From Candidatus Methanomethylophilaceae archaeon (GTDB lineage: Archaea > Thermoplasmatota > Thermoplasmata > Methanomassiliicoccales > Methanomethylophilaceae): DNA of 32,682 bases. Location of the stretch: positions 1 through 32,682 of the forward strand of contig JAEDGA010000011.1 in the NCBI GenBank assembly GCA_016297775.1. Reading direction: 5' to 3'. The position numbers and the translations under genes are program-made. Of this stretch, positions 28,454 to 32,682 are shown piece by piece; positions within the stretch are counted from its first letter, which is position 1, and each line of letters begins with the position of its first letter. Below the pieces are notes generated by a model. It saw only the letters and a list, made by a program, of their open reading frames with translations, ran no database searches and was not told where the DNA came from.

Positions 28454-30528
28454 GCTCCACACCTCCCGTCCGATTCGCGTGTGATATCTTTGCGGGATAG
28501 CAGCAGATATGCCAGTCCGATCGCGGCCAGGATCGCGAGGCCCATGTACCACATGTTGACGCTCTCTCCCAGGATCAATCCTCCGAACTGTACCAGGATC
28601 AGCGAGCACACGTATGCGAAACCGCACTGATATGATACAGCAAGTCCGGTGGTCTTCCAGTCTCCCAGTTCGCGGTGCATGGCACCTATGGCTGCGAAAC
28701 ACGGGGCGCACAGCATGTTGAATGCCAGCACTCCGATCGCTCCGGATGCGGTCACGACGGAAGCCAACCATCCGAAGAGTCCATCCGGGTCATCCTCGAA
28801 TCCGGAGATCACACCCAACGTTCCGACGAAGTTCTCCTTCGCGATCAGACCGGTGAATGTAGCAGTGGTGAGTTCCCAATTGCCGAATCCCAACGGAGCG
28901 AATACCCAGCTGATCGCACCTCCGATGGATGCGAGCATGGACGAATCCGTGGATGCCACCTCGTTCAACTGCCAGTCGTAGGTGGACAGGAACCATATGA
29001 GGACGGCTGCCAGCAGGATGATGGTGAATGCCTTCTTCACGAAGGACCATGCCCTCTGGAATGTGGCGGTCACCACACCGGTTACGGACGGGATGTGATA
29101 CGGCGGGAGTTCCATGATGAAGGGTGACGGTGTACCCACCAATCTTCCGTATTTCTTCAATATGATTCCGGACATAAGCACTGCAATGACACCGCCGAAA
29201 TAGCATCCGAGTGCCACCAGTACGCTTCCTCCGAACAGTGCTCCCGCGATCAATGCTATCACGGGCAGTTTCGCGCTGCAAGGCATGAACGTGACGGTCA
29301 TGGAGGTGATCTTCCTTTCCATCTCGCCCTCGATCGTCCTGGAGGACATCACGGCAGGAACTCCGCATCCGGTACCTACCAGCATGGGGATGAAGGTCTT
29401 TCCTGAGAGTCCGAACCTTCTGAACACACGGTCCATCAGGAATGCCACCCTGGTCATATATCCGGATTCCTCCAGTATGACAAGCAATACGAACAGCACG
29501 ATCATCTGCGGAAGGAATCCGATGACGGATCCCACTCCGGCAACGATACCATCGATGACGAGACCCAGTATGGGCATCTCAACGCCTGCTTCCACGAGGA
29601 CGTCGTTGAGCCACGGGGTGAATACATCGCCTACATAATCGTTCAGCCATGAGGTGGCGTACTGTCCGGGGGATCCCTCCAACATGGCCAATCCGTATAC
29701 GACGGCCATCACACATACGAATATCGGAATACCGGTGAACCTTCCGACCGCCAGTCCATCCAATTTCTCAGTGAGGGTCTTGTCCTTCTTCTTACGTACG
29801 GTCACGGCGGATGCTATCTCGCATACACGGTCGTATCTCTGTGACACGATGATACCATCGATGGTGTCTCCGTATTTCTTCTCCAATTCGTATATCTGAT
29901 CCTTCGTCTCCCCATCGTACGTATCGGATTCCAGCATCTTCAACGCCGTCCAGCGGCGGTGTATCGCAGGGACATCGTCCGGTATATCGGACGATATCCT
30001 TTCCAGAACGGATTCCACGTCGTCGGTGAAGGACATGTATCCGGGGATGTCCCCGAAGGACTGAAGGGCGGATCTCACACCCTCCATACCCTTTCCACTG
30101 CTGGCGACCGTTTCTACGACCTTGCATCCCAACTCCTTCTCCAATGCGTTGGGATCGATCTTTATACCCTTGGATTCGGCCACATCCGTCATGTTGAGGG
30201 CGATGACGACGGGTATGCCGGTCTCCATCAGCTGTACTGTGAGATACAGATTCCTCTCAAGAGTGGATGCGTCCACGACGTTCAGTATGACGTCGGGATG
30301 TTCGTTTAGGAGATAATCACGGGAAATCCTCTCTTCCATCGAATACGGGGACAGTGAGTAGATCCCGGGGAGATCCACGAGGACCGCATCCTTCAGTCCT
30401 CTGACCTTCCCTTCCTTCCTGTCTATCGTCACCCCGGGCCAATTGCCTACGCGTTGGGAACTTCCGGTGAGTTTGTTGAACACCGTTGTCTTACCGCAGT
30501 TGGGGTTTCCTGCCAAAGCTATTATCAT
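28450..30528 (-). CDS. feoB: Ferrous iron transporter FeoB
   Basis: A 692-residue ferrous iron transporter. The N-terminal G domain has GNPNCGKTT (G1), NWPGVTID with the switch I Thr, DLPGIYSL (G3) and NMTD (G4), followed by the helical regulatory domain and a membrane part with two Gate regions (for example MLVGTGCGVPAVMSSRTIE, and CAPCFAAIGAMHRELGDWK near the C-terminus). The start is the ATG at 30528, preceded by GGAGGT (30535-30540 on the opposite strand) at 6-nt spacing; an ATG six codons upstream lies before that site. It is the second gene of feoA-feoB-FeoB-associated protein and is expected to import Fe(II) under anoxic conditions. Confidence 0.96.
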   Translation of the reverse strand: MIIALAGNPNCGKTTVFNKLTGSSQRVGNWPGVTIDRKEGKVRGLKDAVLVDLPGIYSLSPYSMEERISRDYLLNEHPDVILNVVDASTLERNLYLTVQLMETGIPVVIALNMTDVAESKGIKIDPNALEKELGCKVVETVASSGKGMEGVRSALQSFGDIPGYMSFTDDVESVLERISSDIPDDVPAIHRRWTALKMLESDTYDGETKDQIYELEKKYGDTIDGIIVSQRYDRVCEIASAVTVRKKKDKTLTEKLDGLAVGRFTGIPIFVCVMAVVYGLAMLEGSPGQYATSWLNDYVGDVFTPWLNDVLVEAGVEMPILGLVIDGIVAGVGSVIGFLPQMIVLFVLLVILEESGYMTRVAFLMDRVFRRFGLSGKTFIPMLVGTGCGVPAVMSSRTIEGEMERKITSMTVTFMPCSAKLPVIALIAGALFGGSVLVALGCYFGGVIAVLMSGIILKKYGRLVGTPSPFIMELPPYHIPSVTGVVTATFQRAWSFVKKAFTIILLAAVLIWFLSTYDWQLNEVASTDSSMLASIGGAISWVFAPLGFGNWELTTATFTGLIAKENFVGTLGVISGFEDDPDGLFGWLASVVTASGAIGVLAFNMLCAPCFAAIGAMHRELGDWKTTGLAVSYQCGFAYVCSLILVQFGGLILGESVNMWYMGLAILAAIGLAYLLLSRKDITRESDGRCGA

Positions 30529-30597
30529 TCTCGAACCTCCATACATAGCCGAGGCTGATACATGCCGTCGAATGATACGGAAGAATGACTGATACCG

Positions 30598-30819
30598 TCA
30601 TTCGATGCCGATCAGTTCCGCGTCCTCCTTTCTTATCGTCAGTTCATAACCTCTGACGGTGATCTCCAAAGGGTCCCCTAGAGGGGCACTTCTGTTCACG
30701 GTCACGATGCATCCGCGTGTGATGCCCATGTCCATGATCCTTCTTCTTACCGGACCATCGCCGTGTACGGCGATGACTTTCACGGGCCTTCCGAATGAGG
30801 CATCCCTCAATGTTCTCAA
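30598..30819 (-). CDS. feoA: Ferrous iron transport protein FeoA
   Basis: A 73-residue SH3-like protein that assists FeoB. Pattern: PVKVIAVHGDGPVRRRIMDMGITRG near the N-terminus (the FeoA signature with the invariant LGI-type turn, here MGI), then APLGDPLEITVRGYELTIRKEDA. The start needs care: a GTG at 30828 falls inside the strong AGGAGGT ribosome-binding site (30827-30833), so the TTG at 30819, at 7-nt spacing, is the likely start. A leader of about 100 nt separates the gene from its predicted promoter. About 70 bp separates it from feoB. Confidence 0.88.
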   Translation of the reverse strand: MRTLRDASFGRPVKVIAVHGDGPVRRRIMDMGITRGCIVTVNRSAPLGDPLEITVRGYELTIRKEDAELIGIE

Positions 30820-30935
30820 AACGGACACCTCCTAGGCATCCCGCGTATGTCCGACGATACGTGCATCGAAGTCCCGATGCCGTTCATGACGGACGGAGTC
30901 GTTACATCCATTGACGGGTTCATGATTTCGGATTC

Positions 30936-30968
30936 CCTAAAAAGTATTTAAAGTTTAGGAATACCTAA
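30936..30968 (-). promoter_or_regulatory. feo promoter with DtxR-like palindrome
   Basis: TTAGG-AATA-CCTAA at 30955-30968 is a perfect palindrome resembling DtxR/IdeR-family iron boxes. An additional pair, CCTAAA (30936-30941) and TTTAGG (30954-30959), brackets the minus-strand TATA-like element TTTAAATAC (about 30943-30951). An iron-dependent repressor is the expected ligand; none is encoded in the window. Confidence 0.65.
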
Positions 30969-31021
30969 TTATTTCAACTACTCGATCGGTCTTTCATATC
31001 GCGGTATCTTTGCCCAGAACA

Positions 31022-31030
31022 CTTTAAAAC
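31022..31030 (+). promoter_or_regulatory. TATA box of the DUF1846 gene
   Basis: CTTTAAAAC lies about 28-36 nt before the ATG at 31058, implying a leader of only a few nucleotides. Confidence 0.5.
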
Positions 31031-31057
31031 GGATAGCGACATGCGTAGACGACCACC

Positions 31058-32542
31058 ATGGAAGAGGGATTCGACAACGACAAGTACATCAGGATGCAGT
31101 CCGAACACATCAAAGAGAGGATCAAGAACGTAGGGGGCAAGCTGTACCTCGAGTTCGGAGGCAAGCTCTTCGATGATTATCATGCATCGCGTGTACTGCC
31201 CGGATTCAAACCGGACAGCAAGATCAGGATGCTTATGCAGTTCGGTGATATGGCCGAGGCCATCGTGGTCATCAACGCAGAGGACATCGTGAAGAACAAG
31301 GTCCGCAGGGACATCAACATCGCATACGATATGGAGGTCTTCAGACTGGTGGACTCCTTCAGGGAGAGGGACATCCATGTGTGCGGATTGGTCGTCACCC
31401 ATTATTCGGGACAGGAGGTGGCGGACCAATTCATCAAGAGGGCCGAGGCCCTCGGATTGAAGGTGTACAAGCACTACCGCATCGCCGGATATCCGGCCAA
31501 TGTGCCTTTGATCGCAAGTGATGACGGGTTCGGCAGGAATGAGTACGTGGAGACCACCAAACCCTTGGTCGTGGTGACCGCACCCGGTCCGGGAAGCGGA
31601 AAGATGGCCGTGTGCCTGTCTCAATTATATCATGAACACAGGATGGAAAGATCGGTCGGATATGCCAAGTTCGAAACGTTCCCCATTTGGAATCTGCCTC
31701 TCAATCATCCCGTGAACATAGCATACGAGGCGGCCACCGTAGACCTCTCGGATGCCAACATGATCGATCCTTTCCATTTGGATGCTTACGGTGTGACCAC
31801 CGTCAATTACAACAGGGATGTGGAGATCTTCCCCGTGTTGAATTCCATACTCGCAGGGATATTCGGTGAATCCCCTTACAAATCACCTACCGACATGGGT
31901 GTAAACATGGCCGGCAACTGCATCGTCAACGACGACAATGTAAGGAAGGCCGCCAACGCAGAGATCATCAGACGTTATTTCGCATCCCTAAGACTCAGGA
32001 GGGAGGGTCGTGCCGAGGATGACATCGTATTCAAATCGGACCTGTTGATGAAACGTGCGGGGATCGTGCCCGAGGACAGACGTGTGGTGGGTGTTGTAAG
32101 GGAGTTCATGAAGGACAACCCCCGGCCGATAGTGGCCGCGGAGCTTCCCGACGGTACCATCGTCACCGGTAAGGCGTCCCCGCTTCTCGGTGCATCCGCG
32201 GCGATGATACTCAACGCCCTCAAGACCCTTGCGGGATTGGACGATTCCCTGTTGATGATCACACCGGACGTCATCAGATCCATGCAGAGGCTCAAGGTGG
32301 ATTATCTCGGATACAAGAATCCCAGGTTGCACATCGATGAGATGTTGGTGGCGCTCTCCATCGCAGCCAACGAAGATCCCAATGCCGAGATGGCGTTGTC
32401 AAAGTTACCGGAATTGTACGGCTGTGACGTCCATTCCTCGGCCATCCTGTCGATAAGCAACGAGACATACTTCAAGAAACTCGGTATGTGCGTCTCCTGT
32501 GAGCCGGATTACGTAACCAATTGTCTGTTCCACGGCAATTGA
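31058..32542 (+). CDS. DUF1846 family protein
   Basis: A 494-residue protein matching the DUF1846 family (PF08903), widespread in anaerobic bacteria, of unknown function. Family features include LYLEFGGKLFDDYHASRVLPGF near residues 29-50, the phosphate-loop-like TAPGPGSGKMA near 176-186, and KSPTDMGVNMAGNCIVNDD in the middle. The C-terminal CVSCEPDYVTNCLF has a CxxC that could bind a metal. The length is normal for the family (about 490-500). It is monocistronic, divergent from the feo operon. Structural genomics work has linked the family loosely to nucleotide-binding folds; I do not assign a reaction. The family is mainly bacterial, so transfer from Firmicutes-like neighbours in the gut is plausible. 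Confidence 0.9.
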   Translation: MEEGFDNDKYIRMQSEHIKERIKNVGGKLYLEFGGKLFDDYHASRVLPGFKPDSKIRMLMQFGDMAEAIVVINAEDIVKNKVRRDINIAYDMEVFRLVDSFRERDIHVCGLVVTHYSGQEVADQFIKRAEALGLKVYKHYRIAGYPANVPLIASDDGFGRNEYVETTKPLVVVTAPGPGSGKMAVCLSQLYHEHRMERSVGYAKFETFPIWNLPLNHPVNIAYEAATVDLSDANMIDPFHLDAYGVTTVNYNRDVEIFPVLNSILAGIFGESPYKSPTDMGVNMAGNCIVNDDNVRKAANAEIIRRYFASLRLRREGRAEDDIVFKSDLLMKRAGIVPEDRRVVGVVREFMKDNPRPIVAAELPDGTIVTGKASPLLGASAAMILNALKTLAGLDDSLLMITPDVIRSMQRLKVDYLGYKNPRLHIDEMLVALSIAANEDPNAEMALSKLPELYGCDVHSSAILSISNETYFKKLGMCVSCEPDYVTNCLFHGN

Positions 32543-32654
32543 ACATCCAGTCATACCGATGGCCCGGGATATGTACCTGTGAAGGCGATATATGGGCTCG
32601 GATGAATGGGGGACTTCCGCAATATGGAAGGAAGGGCCTTGCTATACGGTATCG

Positions 32655-32682
32655 CATTCAACGGAAAATCATCTAGGATCTC
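32655..32682. repeat. Terminal direct repeat, right copy
   Basis: Exact copy of bases 6-33, ending at the last base of the window. On the plus strand it lies in a frame that opens with an ATG at 32624 and is still open at the window end (19 codons); TATATA-like bases at 32588-32593 lie upstream. Whether this is a real gene start cannot be told from so little sequence. Otherwise the stretch from 32543 to the end holds nothing recognisable. Confidence 0.8.

Noticed and set aside
1..32682. A 32.65-kb circular plasmid or virus suggested by the terminal repeat
   Set aside because: The content is core metabolism with no replication, partition or structural virus genes, and the repeat is not flush with base 1. 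A repeat at a contig break is more likely.
1..32682. tRNA, rRNA, CRISPR arrays and insertion sequences
   Set aside because: The gaps were read for cloverleaf-type T-loop sequences, regularly spaced repeats and transposase motifs; none was found.

Overview
This 32.7 kb window is archaeal chromosome, most likely from a host-associated methanogen of the Thermoplasmatota such as the Methanomassiliicoccales. There is no rRNA marker, so the order-level placement is inference. Archaeal signs are MptD-type dihydroneopterin aldolase, archaeal Trm1, an ADH synthase for the archaeal shikimate route, and A/T-rich TATA boxes about 25 nt upstream of start codons, which implies many leaderless transcripts. 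Genes are dense, with 1-14 bp overlaps inside operons.

Layout. 0-5.2 kb holds housekeeping genes: mptD, a THEP1-type NTPase with trm1, purA and a purine permease. 5.4-10.7 kb is a minus-strand operon: a P-loop ATPase, a four-subunit 2-oxoacid:ferredoxin oxidoreductase (korDABC, alpha subunit of VorB type), an MFS exporter and a phosphopantetheinyl transferase. 11.1-16.1 kb carries the ADH synthase, an HTH-cupin regulator overlapping an acyl-CoA synthetase, and a second, paralogous acyl-CoA synthetase with its own palindromic operator candidates. The synthetases and the oxidoreductase could together assimilate exogenous (branched-chain or aryl) carboxylates by activation and reductive carboxylation.

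16.1-18.9 kb is the first unusual locus. A small protein with ten cysteines in its C-terminal 40 residues lies just upstream of a radical SAM/SPASM enzyme, followed by a 104-residue cysteine-containing protein. A DUF5685-like protein whose acidic motifs resemble squalene/phytoene synthases is transcribed divergently. This looks like a candidate peptide-modification (RiPP-like) system. 18.9-21.1 kb has a cysteine hydrolase, a stand-alone YqaJ-type nuclease and a formate/nitrite-family channel.

21.2-24.7 kb is the second unusual locus: a nitrogenase-like system in which the NifH-type Fe protein and a NifD-type subunit are fused in one 713-residue chain, overlapping a NifK/NifN-like partner that has lost the third P-cluster cysteine. 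It lacks the accessory genes of nitrogen fixation or F430 synthesis. It is followed by a metal-responsive ArsR/SmtB repressor with a textbook operator and its Zn/Cd-type P1B ATPase, a PAP2 phosphatase and an unknown protein.

28.3-30.8 kb is a ferrous iron uptake operon (feoA-feoB-FeoB-associated Cys-rich protein) with a DtxR-like palindrome upstream. 31.0-32.5 kb encodes a DUF1846 protein. A 28-bp sequence lies in direct orientation at both ends of the window. No tRNA, rRNA, CRISPR array or intact insertion sequence was seen.
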